64,000 nt of DNA from Burkholderiaceae bacterium (lineage in GTDB: Bacteria > Pseudomonadota > Gammaproteobacteria > Burkholderiales > Burkholderiaceae_C), in the NCBI GenBank assembly GCA_024235915.1, contig JACKLO010000008.1, positions 124,001 through 188,000 on the forward strand. Direction: 5' to 3'. Positions within the stretch are counted from its first letter, which is position 1. Every line of letters starts with the position of its first letter. Shown here one piece after another: positions 1-8,923 of this stretch. The translations under genes were made by a program, and so were the position numbers. Under the pieces are notes generated by a model. That model saw only the letters and a program-made list of their open reading frames with translations, searched no databases and was not told the origin of the DNA.

Positions 1-1293
1 GCTGAGGCCCTGCAGGTGCGACGGCGGCGCGCTGTTCTCGCCGAAATCCTGGCCCACCGTGGTGGAGGGGTCGAGCACCGAGCCTTGCGCCCCGGCGATC
101 ACCACCAGGTCGCGGTCCGCCTGGAAGCGCGTGGCCACGGCCCATTCCACCTGCAGCGGGTCGTGGACTTCCACGTCGTCGTCCACCACCACCACCTGCT
201 TGATGTCGTAGTGGGCGCCGAAGGCGGCGCAGATCACGTTCTTGGGCTGGCCCTCGTGGCTCTTCCTGATCTTGACGAACAGGTGGTAGCGGCCGACGCC
301 GCCGATGGGCAGATGGACGTCCAGCACGTTGGGGAAGCTGCGCTGCAGGTGCGCCAGCAGGGTCGCCTCGCGCGGGATGGAGCCCAGCAGGAGGTGCTCC
401 ATCTCGGCCGGCACGATGGTGTGGAAGATCGGCGCGCGGCGATGGGTGATGGCGTCCACCTGGATCACCTCGCGGTGCTCGCGTGCGCTGTAGTACTTGG
501 GGAACTCGCCGAAGGGGCCTTCCAGCTCCTTCACGCCCGGCAGGATGCGGCCTTCGATCACCACCTCGGCGTCGGCCGGCACGCGCACTTCGTTGGTCAG
601 GCACCTGGCCACCCGCAGCGGCGCACCGTGCAGGGCGCCGGCGATTTCCAGCTCGTCGCAATCGAGCGGGGCGATGGCCTGCGAGGCCAGCAGCGTGAGG
701 GGGTCGACGCCGATCGCCACCGCCACTTCCAGCGGCTGGTTGCGCGCTTCGGCCTCCTTGTAGAAGGCCCAGAGGTGGCGCGGCAGCATCAGGAGGGCCA
801 TCCGCTCCTTCGAGTGGACCTGGATCCGGTTGATGGAGACGTTCTGCACCCCGGTCTTCGGGTTGCGGGCGATCACCAGGCCGGCGGTGATGTAGGGGCC
901 GTTGTCGTGCTCGCTGTGGGTGGGGATGGGCAGCACCTGGCGCGGGTCGACGCCCTTGTGCACTACCTGCTGGCAGAGCGCCTCGCCCGCCGGCACTTCC
1001 TGCCAGGGCAGCGGGTTCTCGGCGGCGTGGCGAAAGCGCTGCAGCAGTTGCGACTCGGGCACGCCCATGGCTTCGGCGATCCAGCCGCGGCGCGACATGA
1101 AGCCCGAGACCACCGGCATGTCATGCCCGCCGGGGCCGGGGAAGTAGGCCGCCTGCCGGCCATCGAGCCGCTTGGCGATGGCCGCCAGCTGGTGTTCCAG
1201 CTTGACGCCTTCGCGCATGACGGCCAGGCGGCCGGTGTCGGACAGGTGGGCGAGCCAGCGGCGCAGGTCGGTGCAGGGGGCGGATGTGGTCAT
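1..1293 (-). CDS. UbiD family decarboxylase, C-terminus beyond left edge
   Basis: A frame stays open from an ATG at 1293 down to base 1, giving 431 residues without a stop; family members are about 450-500 residues, so only the C-terminal end is missing. UbiD enzymes are prenylated-FMN-dependent, reversible (de)carboxylases of aromatic or unsaturated acids. Seen here are SINRIQ (residues 153-158, with the Arg that contacts the cofactor in this family) and ELEGPFGE (256-263), whose two glutamates match the catalytic EGPFGE motif. The start overlaps the stop of the upstream CoA-ligase remnant, so this is the last visible gene of an operon with Mo-hydroxylase and CoA-ligase genes. That context suggests an aromatic or heteroaromatic acid as substrate; the exact substrate is unknown. 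No UbiX-type prenyltransferase is in the window. Confidence 0.9.
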   Translation of the reverse strand, partial: MTTSAPCTDLRRWLAHLSDTGRLAVMREGVKLEHQLAAIAKRLDGRQAAYFPGPGGHDMPVVSGFMSRRGWIAEAMGVPESQLLQRFRHAAENPLPWQEVPAGEALCQQVVHKGVDPRQVLPIPTHSEHDNGPYITAGLVIARNPKTGVQNVSINRIQVHSKERMALLMLPRHLWAFYKEAEARNQPLEVAVAIGVDPLTLLASQAIAPLDCDELEIAGALHGAPLRVARCLTNEVRVPADAEVVIEGRILPGVKELEGPFGEFPKYYSAREHREVIQVDAITHRRAPIFHTIVPAEMEHLLLGSIPREATLLAHLQRSFPNVLDVHLPIGGVGRYHLFVKIRKSHEGQPKNVICAAFGAHYDIKQVVVVDDDVEVHDPLQVEWAVATRFQADRDLVVIAGAQGSVLDPSTTVGQDFGENSAPPSHLQGLS

Positions 1294-1673
1294 GGACGTG
1301 CGTGGTGGGGTTGGACTTGGGCGGAGCGGTTCCCGCCGGCTTGCAGGGGCGTGTGCTTGCCGGCAACGAGCTTTCGCCGCAGCACCTTGCCGACCGGGGA
1401 CTTGGGGATCTCGCGCACGAAGACGAAGAGCGGTGTCATCACGATGCCGGCGAACTGGCAGGCCCAGTGCAGCGTGGCCATCTCCCAGCGGTTCTGCAGC
1501 ACCACCAGCAGGTGGTCGCCGCGCGCGAGGCCGGCCTCGGACAGGCCGCGCTGCACAGCGCCGATCCGGCCCGCCCAATCTCCGTAGCTCAGGCGCAGGC
1601 CGTCGTCGACGATCGCGACCTGGCGCGGGCTGCGCTCGACGCTCTGCAGAAAGGTGCGGCCGAGGTCAAGCAT
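1290..1673 (-). pseudogene. Acyl-CoA ligase remnant with internal in-frame deletion
   Basis: The 127-codon ORF joins two ends of an AMP-forming acyl-CoA synthetase. Residues 1-82 are a normal N-terminus (LSYGDW..., HWACQFAGIVMTPL). The next residues, FVFVREIPKSPVGKVLRR, are the extreme C-terminal motif with the conserved catalytic lysine. Family members are about 500-550 residues, so roughly 400 codons, including the P-loop and adenylate-binding core, are gone while the frame is kept. The protein cannot be a functional ligase. Its start overlaps the end of the 2Fe-2S subunit gene and its stop overlaps the UbiD start, so translational coupling through the operon is preserved. An assembly error that collapsed the gene is possible. 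Confidence 0.85.
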
Positions 1674-2187
1674 GGGAGGCCTCCGCCGCGGCGCGCGTCT
1701 GCGCGACGTCCATCACCGCTGCGACGATGGGCGTGTAGCCGGTGCAGCGGCACAGGTGCCCGGACAGCATCTCGCGCACCTGGCCCTGGTCTGGCACGCC
1801 GCGGCCGGCGATGCGCGCCAGCCAGTCCGCGCAGGACATCAGGATGCCAGGCGTACAGAAGCCGCATTGCAGAGCGTGGTGGCGCTTGAAGGCGGCCTGC
1901 AGGTCACCCAGCAGGCTGTCGTCCCCGGCCAGGCCCTCTACTGTTCGCACGTCGCGGCCTTCGGCCTGCACGGCCAGCGTCAGGCAGGCCCGCTGCGCGA
2001 CGCCGTCGATCTGCACCGTGCAGGCGCCGCAGACCCCATGCTCGCAGCCGACGTGCGTGCCGGTCGCGCCGAGGTCGTGACGCAGGAAGTCCGACAGCAG
2101 CCGTCGCGGCGAAGCGCTGGCGCAGCGTTCGCGCCCGTTCAGGGTCAGGCGTACCGGGCGTTCGGCACGTGCATCGAGCACCGTCAT
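1666..2187 (-). CDS. 2Fe-2S subunit of a xanthine oxidase-family Mo-hydroxylase
   Basis: A 173-residue protein with the two-domain iron-sulfur architecture of CoxS/XdhC-type small subunits. The N-terminal plant-type ferredoxin motif is CEHGVCGACTVQIDG (about residues 49-63, partner Cys near 88). The C-terminal helical domain carries CGFCTPG (about 113) and CRCTGY (about 148). It passes electrons from the molybdenum-cofactor large subunit to the FAD subunit during hydroxylation of aromatic or heteroaromatic substrates. The ATG overlaps the stop of the truncated large-subunit gene. No FAD subunit is present and the large subunit is truncated, so this subunit is intact but orphaned in the window. 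Confidence 0.92.
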   Translation of the reverse strand: MTVLDARAERPVRLTLNGRERCASASPRRLLSDFLRHDLGATGTHVGCEHGVCGACTVQIDGVAQRACLTLAVQAEGRDVRTVEGLAGDDSLLGDLQAAFKRHHALQCGFCTPGILMSCADWLARIAGRGVPDQGQVREMLSGHLCRCTGYTPIVAAVMDVAQTRAAAEASHA

Positions 2188-2624
2188 GCAAGTCTCCGAG
2201 TGGTGAGGGCCCGGTCGGCGGCGCGGATAGCATCGAGCGCGTCCTCCGCGAGGTAGCGGTCCTCGGCGATCACCACCGCGACGGGTTCGCCGCTGTAGCG
2301 CACACGGTCCACCGCCAGGGCCCAGTGCTGCATCGCCGCCTTGACCCCGACGACGAAGGGCTGGGACCAGCGCTTGACGTCCTCGCCGGTCAGCACGGCG
2401 CGCACACCGGGCATCGCCAGCGCGGCCGTGGCGTCGACCGACAGCAGATCGGCATGCGCGTGTGGGCTGCGCAGCACGGCCGCGTGCAGCGTACCGGGCG
2501 CCTCGCCGAGGTCGTCCGCGAAGCGGCCCCGGCCTTTCAGCAGTGCCGCATCTTCATGGCGCTCGATCGGTTGCCCGAGGTGGCGGGGGGGCGGGGCCTT
2601 GGAGAGGCCCAGTTCGCTGTGCAA
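2184..2624 (-). pseudogene. Truncated Mo-hydroxylase large subunit (CoxL-like)
   Basis: A 146-codon ORF corresponding only to the N-terminal domain of a xanthine dehydrogenase/CoxL-type large subunit, a family of about 750-800 residues. The recognisable part (IERHEDAALLKGRGRFADD, LHAAVLRSPHAHA, VRYSGEPVAVVIAEDRYLAEDALDAI) runs to about residue 133. It then ends in a short tail (RAADRALTTRRLA) that does not look like the family at that position. The whole molybdopterin-binding and catalytic region is missing. The tail might come from the end of a deleted neighbour such as an FAD subunit, which would fit one deletion removing most of coxL and all but the tail of coxM; this is inference. The gene heads the operon. 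Confidence 0.82.
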
Positions 2625-2820
2625 GCCTGTCTCCTGCTTGTCGTTCTGTCGTGGGAGGCAGTGTCGACAGGCTCGGCGGGAGAGCGTGAACGCAAGCGTC
2701 CGGCCAGGATCCAGATCGTCCGATCAGGATCCGAAAGGTCCGGCGAGTTTCGTGCTGCTTCGCAGCATTCGCGGTGCGCAGCCGGAAGGACAACGGACCC
2801 GCAAGCGGCCCGTTGCGACA

Positions 2821-3708
2821 TCAGATCACCGGCGGGTGATCCAGCCCGGCGCCTGCGGGGGGGTCGAACAGATTGACGGCTCGGCGGAATTCGGTCGGCG
2901 TGATGCCCAGGTGCTGGCGGAAGAAGCGGGCGAAGTGCCCCGGCGCCGAGAAGCCCAGGTCGTGCGCGACCGCGCTCACCGGTTCCTGTCCGTTCGACAG
3001 GCGCTGCACGGCAGCCTCGAAGCGCAGCACGTTGGCGTAGACCAGCGGTGTGACCTGCGTGTCACGCTGGAACAGCGCAAAGAAGTGGGCGCGCGACAGC
3101 CCGCTGCGCTCGGCCAAGCTGTCAACGTCGAGCTCGTGCGCGATGTCCTCGCGCATCAGCGCGATCGCCCGACGAACCCGGGGGTCCATCGACACCGGCG
3201 GCCGGGCGCGCAGCAGCGCGACCAGGTCGCGCCATCCGGAGTAGCTCTCGATCACCGCAATGATGAGGTTGAAGAGCAACTCCTCCATGCGCGCCGGCGA
3301 CACCTCGTCGGCCCACCACATCTCGAGGATGAACTCCTCGGCGATGCGCTTGGTCCGCGGCGGGATCGCCACGCACTTCTGCGGAAAGAAGCGCGGATGC
3401 GACGACAGCGCCAGCGACCGTTGCAGCTCCGCCAGCCAGCCCGGCTCGATGTAAAGCGCGAGGATCAGCGTGCGCTGGCCGGGCGGCGCGTCGTGCTCGT
3501 AGGCGTGGTGCTCCCAGGCGTTGACCAGCACGGCCGAATCGTCCGTCAGCGGCGCGCGCTCGCCCCGTACGCTGAAGGCACTGTCCGCACCGCCGGCCTT
3601 GATCAGGATGTGGCAGTGATGATGAGCGTGACCAACCAGGGGCGCGTCCATGTCGAGCAAGGCGACACGACCGAAACGCCCCTGGAAGATCTTGACGGCG
3701 GAGGACAC
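2821..3708 (-). CDS. AraC family transcriptional regulator (paralogue of 56479-57318)
   Basis: The frame is open upstream to 3855, but I place the start at a GTG at 3708. The protein from there (295 residues) begins SSAVKIFQGRFGRV, which aligns with the N-terminus of the second AraC protein in the window, and an AGGAT lies just upstream. The N-terminal cupin-like sensor domain is followed by a C-terminal double helix-turn-helix (LDVDSLAERSGLSRAHFFALF, then AVAHDLGFSAPGHFARFFR). It is upstream of, and on the same strand as, the Mo-hydroxylase/UbiD operon and is separated from it by about 200 bp without a gene. It may regulate that operon; the inducer is unknown. Confidence 0.88.
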   Translation of the reverse strand: MSSAVKIFQGRFGRVALLDMDAPLVGHAHHHCHILIKAGGADSAFSVRGERAPLTDDSAVLVNAWEHHAYEHDAPPGQRTLILALYIEPGWLAELQRSLALSSHPRFFPQKCVAIPPRTKRIAEEFILEMWWADEVSPARMEELLFNLIIAVIESYSGWRDLVALLRARPPVSMDPRVRRAIALMREDIAHELDVDSLAERSGLSRAHFFALFQRDTQVTPLVYANVLRFEAAVQRLSNGQEPVSAVAHDLGFSAPGHFARFFRQHLGITPTEFRRAVNLFDPPAGAGLDHPPVI

Positions 3709-4769
3709 GGCGGATCCTGGCGAAATGTTGGGGGCGTTGGGAGTGTGAGCGTCGAGGCTGCTTGCCACAATCAGGTGTTGTGCCAGTCGGATGGCACGAC
3801 GCGACTTTGACACAGCAATGGCGAACGATGGCGGAACGCAGCGCGGTCGTCGCATGGCTTTGCAGAGGGCAGTCGCGGCTCAGGACCTGCCTGGTGGCGA
3901 CGCTCACACTGCAGCCCACAAGCCTGTGACCGTCATCACGCCACGCCAACGCTCCCACCGTGCGGGATGCAGTGGTACGGGTAGCTTCGAACCGACTGTG
4001 CCATCACCGCGGTCAAGACCTTTGTGCGCCAAGCCTGAGGCAGTTTCGCCTCACTCATGTCCTCATGCAATCTGGTGCGACGGAGGTACGCTTCGCAGGA
4101 CTTGGACGGCCGTGACCCTGCAACTGCGTTCGAGCCTCGTCGGCGTCTCATGGCCGCGGCAGAGCGGACATTCGGGCGTCGAACTCGGACGACTGCTGAC
4201 ACTGCAGAGTCATTGCTGAGCCGGTTAGCCCGAACGACAAGATGGGTCGATGCCGCCATGTGGCGCTTGTAGAGAGCTGCCGTAGCCGACGGGAAAGGCG
4301 AGCAGGCTAGCTAGACGGCGGCTTCCTGGGCACTGCGGTCACAGCCCGCAGCAGAAGTCGAACGGCCGGTTCCGGCCACCGCCGACGTTCGCCCTCGCGG
4401 AACGAATGACAGTCCCCAGTCTGAGCAGATACTCAGCCGGCAGGGCCACTGGCCGACCACCGCGGGCTTCTCCTCCTTGTGTGCGAGCACGCTTGGCGGA
4501 ACCCGGTAAGTGGTCCGCGGCGCACCCGTAGAGTGACCGCGCGCTGATGGTCGACGCAGACTGCGAGATCGCCCGCACCTCCAACTGGTGTGTGTCCATT
4601 GTTCTGGCAAGTGTCTCGTCGACTTCGTTCATAGCCGCGTTGCGTCTGGCACGCTGAAAAACACCCAAAATCATCGCCGATCCGGCTCAGGCGCAGACCT
4701 ACATTGGTCTCGACGCCGCAGGCCTCGACAACATGACCGAAGGCCTGGCGGCACCATCAGGAGCCCGCC
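3709..4769. other. Gene-free stretch between catabolic operon and transfer locus
   Basis: About 1.06 kb in which I find no protein-like ORF. Open frames on either strand are Arg/Ser-rich and show no recognisable family. The segment around 4150-4290 contains phrases that recur in other gaps of this window (a GGACATTCGG string, a GAGAGCTGCCG string near 4273). It may therefore be a degenerate member of the repeat family described at 47.8 and 58.2 kb. The conjugation locus begins right after it, so the left boundary of the mobile region, if it is integrated, probably lies here. No tRNA or att-like duplication was seen. Confidence 0.5.
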
Positions 4770-5345
4770 GTGCCCACTGTCCGGAACGCAGCCGCCAGTC
4801 CAAAACGCATCGCAGATGGCATGCGTGCGCCGATTGGCGCATTCCTAGTGGCCGCGATGCTGTCCACAGCCACGGTGCCGGCAATGGCCCTCGACGGCTG
4901 TCTGGTCCTGCTCTGCCTGGCCGCCCCCAGCTGGCGCGCCATCCCGCAGTGCGTGCCGCCGATCCGGCAGCTGCTTCGTGACCTGGCCCTTGGCCGCGCC
5001 TTCCCCACCTGTGGGATGTCCGGCGCCGGCAACACGGCGTCTCACCACTGGTCCTCAGCGCCCGGCTTCTGCCCGCCACAGTACATCACCGTGATCGAAG
5101 CCGAGAGCGCGCCGAGCTACCTGTGCCAGTACGACGGTGCCGTCTCCGTCGAGATCGACGGCGCGCTCTGGGCGCGCACGTGGTGGAGCATGCGCGGCGA
5201 CACGGTTACGGAGTTCACCGACGTGGCCAAGGTCACCCTGGGCAACTGGGACACGCGCTTCGATGACGACTACGACGCGTGGCTGGCTGCGCAACCGCCC
5301 TCACCGCCCGAACCGCCACCGGACTGCCAGGGCTGCGGAGCGTGA
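4770..5345 (+). CDS. TrbM/KikA-like conjugal transfer protein
   Basis: A 191-residue exported protein. The GTG start at 4770 is supported by an AGGAG at 4759-4763. An N-terminal hydrophobic segment (about residues 20-40, ending PAMA) looks like a signal peptide. The following CLVLLCLAAPSWRAIPQC and the cysteine-rich stretch up to about residue 85 match the TrbM/KikA family found at the head of IncN/IncP-type transfer regions. The C-terminus is proline-rich and ends in CQGCG. It is the first gene of the type IV secretion run and sits 4 bp from the virB1-like gene. The family has a periplasmic role in mating-pair formation that is poorly defined. Confidence 0.75.
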   Translation: MPTVRNAAASPKRIADGMRAPIGAFLVAAMLSTATVPAMALDGCLVLLCLAAPSWRAIPQCVPPIRQLLRDLALGRAFPTCGMSGAGNTASHHWSSAPGFCPPQYITVIEAESAPSYLCQYDGAVSVEIDGALWARTWWSMRGDTVTEFTDVAKVTLGNWDTRFDDDYDAWLAAQPPSPPEPPPDCQGCGA

Positions 5346-5349
5346 AGCG

Positions 5350-5835
5350 ATGGACGCCATGTCGCTCCAGTTGCTGCTGGCCACATGCGCGCCGCTGGTG
5401 CACCCCGCCACGGCGGCGGCCCTGGTAACGGTGGAGAGCAGCGGCAACCCGCATGCCATCGGCGTGGTGGGCGGTCGGCTCGAACGCCAGCCGCGGACAC
5501 GGGCCGAAGCTTTGGCCACGGCCGCGGCGCTGGCCGGCGACGGCTGGCGCTTCAGTGTCGGTCTGGCGCAGATCAGCGCAGCGAACTTTCGCTGGCTGGG
5601 TCTCGACATCGAGGCAGCGTTCGAGCCCTGTCGAAACCTGGCCGCCATGCAGACCGTGTTGCTGAGCTGTCTCTCGCACCACGCGGCACCGTCCCAGCAT
5701 GACCTGCGCCGCGCGCTCTCCTGCTACTACAGCGGCAATCCGCGCACCGGGTTCGCGCATGGCTACGTGCAGCGCGTCGTGGCCGCCGCCTCGCCTGCCC
5801 TCACCCCACCAACACCCGAGGAGAAACGACCGTGA
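5350..5835 (+). CDS. virB1: VirB1-like lytic transglycosylase
   Basis: A 161-residue soluble lytic transglycosylase domain, the usual size for a VirB1 that lacks a C-terminal extension. The catalytic Glu lies in VTVESSGNPHAIGV (about residues 26-39). The GLAQI motif appears as SVGLAQIS, and SCYYSGN is the substrate-groove motif near residue 125. It locally opens the peptidoglycan for assembly of the secretion channel. The start at 5350 follows the kikA-like stop by 4 bp, and the stop overlaps the GTG start of virB2. No clear signal peptide is visible in this reading, so export may depend on a poorly recognised N-terminus. Confidence 0.88.
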   Translation: MDAMSLQLLLATCAPLVHPATAAALVTVESSGNPHAIGVVGGRLERQPRTRAEALATAAALAGDGWRFSVGLAQISAANFRWLGLDIEAAFEPCRNLAAMQTVLLSCLSHHAAPSQHDLRRALSCYYSGNPRTGFAHGYVQRVVAAASPALTPPTPEEKRP

Positions 5836-6143
5836 CTGCCACCCAACCCGTTCTTCGTGGATTCCACCACGGCATTCCGGCTGGCCTTGCGCCCGTCCTG
5901 CTGTCCATCCTGCCGCACCTCGCGCACGCACAGGGCTTCGACCAGATCGAAACCACGGTGGCCAACATCGAAGCCATCCTGGTCACGATCTCGATCGCGG
6001 TGGTCACTATCGCGATCATCTGGGCCGGCTTCAAGATGATCTTCCAGGGTGCCCGGCTGGTGGACGTGGCCAACGTGCTGATCGGCGGCACGCTGATTGG
6101 CGGCGCAGCGGCTTTCGCCAGCTTCATCGTCGCGCCCACCTGA
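5832..6143 (+). CDS. virB2: VirB2-like major pilin
   Basis: A 103-residue small membrane protein with a long leader ending in HLAHAQG (cleavage after AHA likely). Two hydrophobic helices follow (about residues 48-70 and 80-100), separated by a short basic/polar loop (FKMIFQGAR). This is the prepilin layout of VirB2/TrbC. The GTG start overlaps the virB1 TGA. It should form the conjugative pilus and is encoded directly before VirB3, as in P-type systems. Confidence 0.88.
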   Translation: MTATQPVLRGFHHGIPAGLAPVLLSILPHLAHAQGFDQIETTVANIEAILVTISIAVVTIAIIWAGFKMIFQGARLVDVANVLIGGTLIGGAAAFASFIVAPT

Positions 6144-6152
6144 GGTCGCCCC

Positions 6153-6470
6153 ATGCAAGCCGAGGCCATCTACAAGGGCGCCACCCGCCCTGCCATGAAA
6201 GCCGGCGTCCCGCTGGTGCCCCTGGTGCTGCTGTTCGGCACCGGGATGCTGCTGGTGTTGTGGGTAGGCACGCTCTTCACGTGGTGGGTGCTTCCGGTGG
6301 TGCTGGCCGCCCTGCTGCCGCTGCTGATCGCGATGCGCGTCATCACGCAGCGAGACGACCAGCGCCTGCACCAGTGGGCGCTGGCGGCCCGCCTGCGCTG
6401 GCGTGACCGCAACCACGCCTTCTGGCAGGCCCGCAGCTACGCGGGCTACAGCTACCGGGAGGCGCTGTGA
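6153..6470 (+). CDS. virB3: VirB3-like inner-membrane T4SS protein
   Basis: A 105-residue protein opening with IYKGATRPAM, typical of the VirB3/TrbD family. Two adjacent transmembrane helices follow (about residues 22-60), then a basic cytoplasmic tail with RDDQRL and a tyrosine-rich end. VirB3 works with the VirB4 ATPase at the inner-membrane base of the channel. The stop overlaps the virB4 start region, indicating translational coupling. Confidence 0.88.
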   Translation: MQAEAIYKGATRPAMKAGVPLVPLVLLFGTGMLLVLWVGTLFTWWVLPVVLAALLPLLIAMRVITQRDDQRLHQWALAARLRWRDRNHAFWQARSYAGYSYREAL

Positions 6471-8923
6471 TGGCGCTCCTGACCCCCGAACGCGCGGCCG
6501 CGCGCCCGCGTCGCTGGCAGCAGGCTCTGCAAGAGAACCCGCTGAGCCGGTTCGTGCCTTTCTCGTCGCTGATCACGCCGCAGGTGGTGATCACGCGCGG
6601 CGGTGACCTGCTGCGCTGCTGGCAGCTGGACGGTGTGCCCTTCGAGTGCGCCGACGAGCCCATGGTGGCCGACCGCCACGAGGCGTTGTGCAGCCTGCTG
6701 CGCAACCTGGCCGGCGGATCGTTTGCGCTGTGGTCGCATCGGGTCCACCGGCGGGTTCACGATCGGCTGGCCGGTCCGGTGGAGCCGGGCTTCGCGCGCA
6801 ACCTGTCCCGCGCCTACGGCGACACCATGGCCGGCGCGCGGCTGATGCGCAACGACCTCTACCTGACGCTGCTGCACCGCCCGCTGGCCGGAAACGGCAC
6901 CCGCCTGCTGCGCAGCGACCGGCGCACGCGGGACGAGATCGAAGCGGCCCACACCGCCGCGCTGGCTGCCATGGACGAAAAGGCAGCACTGCTGGAGCGG
7001 CAGCTGCGGCCCCTGGGCCCGCGTGCGCTGGGCAACCTGCAGCGCCAGGGTCGCACCTGCAGCGAACTGGCCGAGTTCCTGGGCTACCTGGTCAACGGCT
7101 TCTGGCAGCCCGTGACGGCCACCACAGGCCCGCTGTTCCGGCTGCTGCCCACTGCGCGCCTGAGCTTCGGCACCGACAAGCTGGAGCTGCGCCTGGGCGA
7201 CGAGCGCCGCTTCGCCGCCTTCGTCGACATCCAGGAGTACACCGACGCGGTCGAGCCCGGCGTGTTGGATGCCCTGCTCTACGAGGACAGCGAGTTCATC
7301 GAGACGCAGAGCTTCTCCATCCTGCCGCGGCGCTATGCCCTGCAAGCGCTTGAGCTCCAGCGCGACCAGCTCATCGCCAGCGACGACGTGGTGGCCAGCC
7401 AGGTCGACGCGATGGACCAGGCCCTCAATGACCTGGGCGACGGCCAGTTCTGCATGGGCGAGTACCACCACAGCCTGCTGGTCTTCGGCGACAGCGCGGC
7501 CGACGCCGGCCAGCGCGCCGCCCAGGCCGCCGGGGCCGTGGGTGAGGCCAGCGGCCTGCAACTGCGCCCTGTAGACCTGGTGGCCGATGCCGCCTGGTTT
7601 GCGCAGATGCCGGGCAACTGGGCCTGGCGCCCGCGGCGCGCCAAGCTCTCGTCCCGCGCCTTCGCCGCGCTGGCCGCGCCACACGGCTTTGCGCAGGGCA
7701 AGCGCGACGGCAACCCCTGGGGCGAGGCCCTGGCGCTGCTGAAGACGCCCAGCGGCCAGCCCTTCTACCTGAACCTGCACGCCAGCCCGCCCGGCGCAGA
7801 CAGCGCCGACCACAAGCTGCCCGGCAACACACTGGTGCTGGGCTCCACGGGCAGCGGCAAGACGACGCTGGTGACCTTCCTGCTGGCGCTCACGCGCAAG
7901 TGGCAGCCGGCGCCGCGCCTGGTGCTGTTCGACCTGGACCGAGGCAGCGAGATCGCCCTGCGCGCGCTCGGCGGCCAATACTTCGCGCTGCAGGCCGGCG
8001 TGCCGACGGGATGCAACCCGCTGCAGCGCGCGCCGACGCCGGCACGGATCCAGTTCTGGGCCTTGCTGGTGCGCACCCTGCTGGCGTCCCCTGCCCTGCC
8101 GCTGCTGCCCGCCGACGAACAGGCCATCGCCAGCGCCGTGCAGGCCGTGGCCGGCATGCCGCGGCCGCTACGGCGCCTGTCCACCGTGCGCCAGAACCTG
8201 CCCAAGGCCGGGGCTAACAGCCTGCACGACAGGCTGGGCCGCTGGTGCATGGGCGGTGACCTGGGTTGGGTCTTCGACGCGGCCGATGACCGGCTGGGCG
8301 ACCTGCAGGACACCACCGCCATCGGGTTCGACACCACGGAGTTCCTGGACCTGCCCGAGGTCCGTACGCCGGTCATGCTGGTGCTGCTGGACCTGATGGA
8401 CGAGCTGATCGACGGCCGGCGGCTCATCTACTCGATCTCGGAGTTCTGGAAGGTCCTGGACCACCCGGCGTTCACCGAGTTCGCCAAGGTGCGGCAGAAG
8501 ACGATCCGCAAGCAGAACGGCCTGGGCATCTTCGACACCCAGAGCCCGTCGGACGTGCTGCGCCACGACATCGGCCGCACCATGGTCGAGCAGAGCGCCA
8601 CCCAGATCTTCCTGGCCAACCCGGCGGCATTGCGTGACGAGTACGTGGGCGGGTTCGGCCTCAGCCAGGCCGAGTTCGACATCGTGCGCACGCTGGGTGC
8701 GCGCGGCGGCCGGGCCATGCTGGTCAAGCAGGGCGCCAACAGCGCCGTGTGCGAGCTCGACCTGCGTGGGCTGGAGCGCTTCCTGCACGTGCTGTCGGGC
8801 AGCACTGACAACGTCGCGCTGCTCGACCAGATCCGCGCCCAGGTGGGCGATGACCCTGCCGACTGGCTGCCACGCCTGGAAGCGGCGGTACAGGAGCGCC
8901 GCGCGCCAAGGAGCACTCCATGA
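6470..8923 (+). CDS. virB4: VirB4 ATPase of the conjugative type IV secretion system
   Basis: An 817-residue protein, the normal length for VirB4/TrbE. Walker A is GSTGSGKTT at about residues 458-466. The Walker B/DEXX-like segment is LIYSISEFWKVLD near 650, followed by a conserved arginine/glutamine-rich region (TQSPSDVL). The N-terminal half is the VirB4 membrane-interacting domain. ATG at 6470 is chosen; an in-frame GTG at 6467 immediately precedes it. The end overlaps the start of the next small gene. It energises pilus biogenesis and substrate transfer. Confidence 0.95.
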   Translation: MALLTPERAAARPRRWQQALQENPLSRFVPFSSLITPQVVITRGGDLLRCWQLDGVPFECADEPMVADRHEALCSLLRNLAGGSFALWSHRVHRRVHDRLAGPVEPGFARNLSRAYGDTMAGARLMRNDLYLTLLHRPLAGNGTRLLRSDRRTRDEIEAAHTAALAAMDEKAALLERQLRPLGPRALGNLQRQGRTCSELAEFLGYLVNGFWQPVTATTGPLFRLLPTARLSFGTDKLELRLGDERRFAAFVDIQEYTDAVEPGVLDALLYEDSEFIETQSFSILPRRYALQALELQRDQLIASDDVVASQVDAMDQALNDLGDGQFCMGEYHHSLLVFGDSAADAGQRAAQAAGAVGEASGLQLRPVDLVADAAWFAQMPGNWAWRPRRAKLSSRAFAALAAPHGFAQGKRDGNPWGEALALLKTPSGQPFYLNLHASPPGADSADHKLPGNTLVLGSTGSGKTTLVTFLLALTRKWQPAPRLVLFDLDRGSEIALRALGGQYFALQAGVPTGCNPLQRAPTPARIQFWALLVRTLLASPALPLLPADEQAIASAVQAVAGMPRPLRRLSTVRQNLPKAGANSLHDRLGRWCMGGDLGWVFDAADDRLGDLQDTTAIGFDTTEFLDLPEVRTPVMLVLLDLMDELIDGRRLIYSISEFWKVLDHPAFTEFAKVRQKTIRKQNGLGIFDTQSPSDVLRHDIGRTMVEQSATQIFLANPAALRDEYVGGFGLSQAEFDIVRTLGARGGRAMLVKQGANSAVCELDLRGLERFLHVLSGSTDNVALLDQIRAQVGDDPADWLPRLEAAVQERRAPRSTP

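Noticed and set aside
16..1587. 523-codon plus-strand open frame
   Set aside because: It is antisense to the UbiD gene, rich in His/Arg/Gly without any family pattern; the minus-strand frame has clear UbiD motifs.
3709..4769. Small ORFs at 3791-4219, 3936-4259 and 4339-4674
   Set aside because: Overlapping on both strands, Arg/Ser-rich, without ribosome sites or family resemblance; the stretch reads as noncoding.
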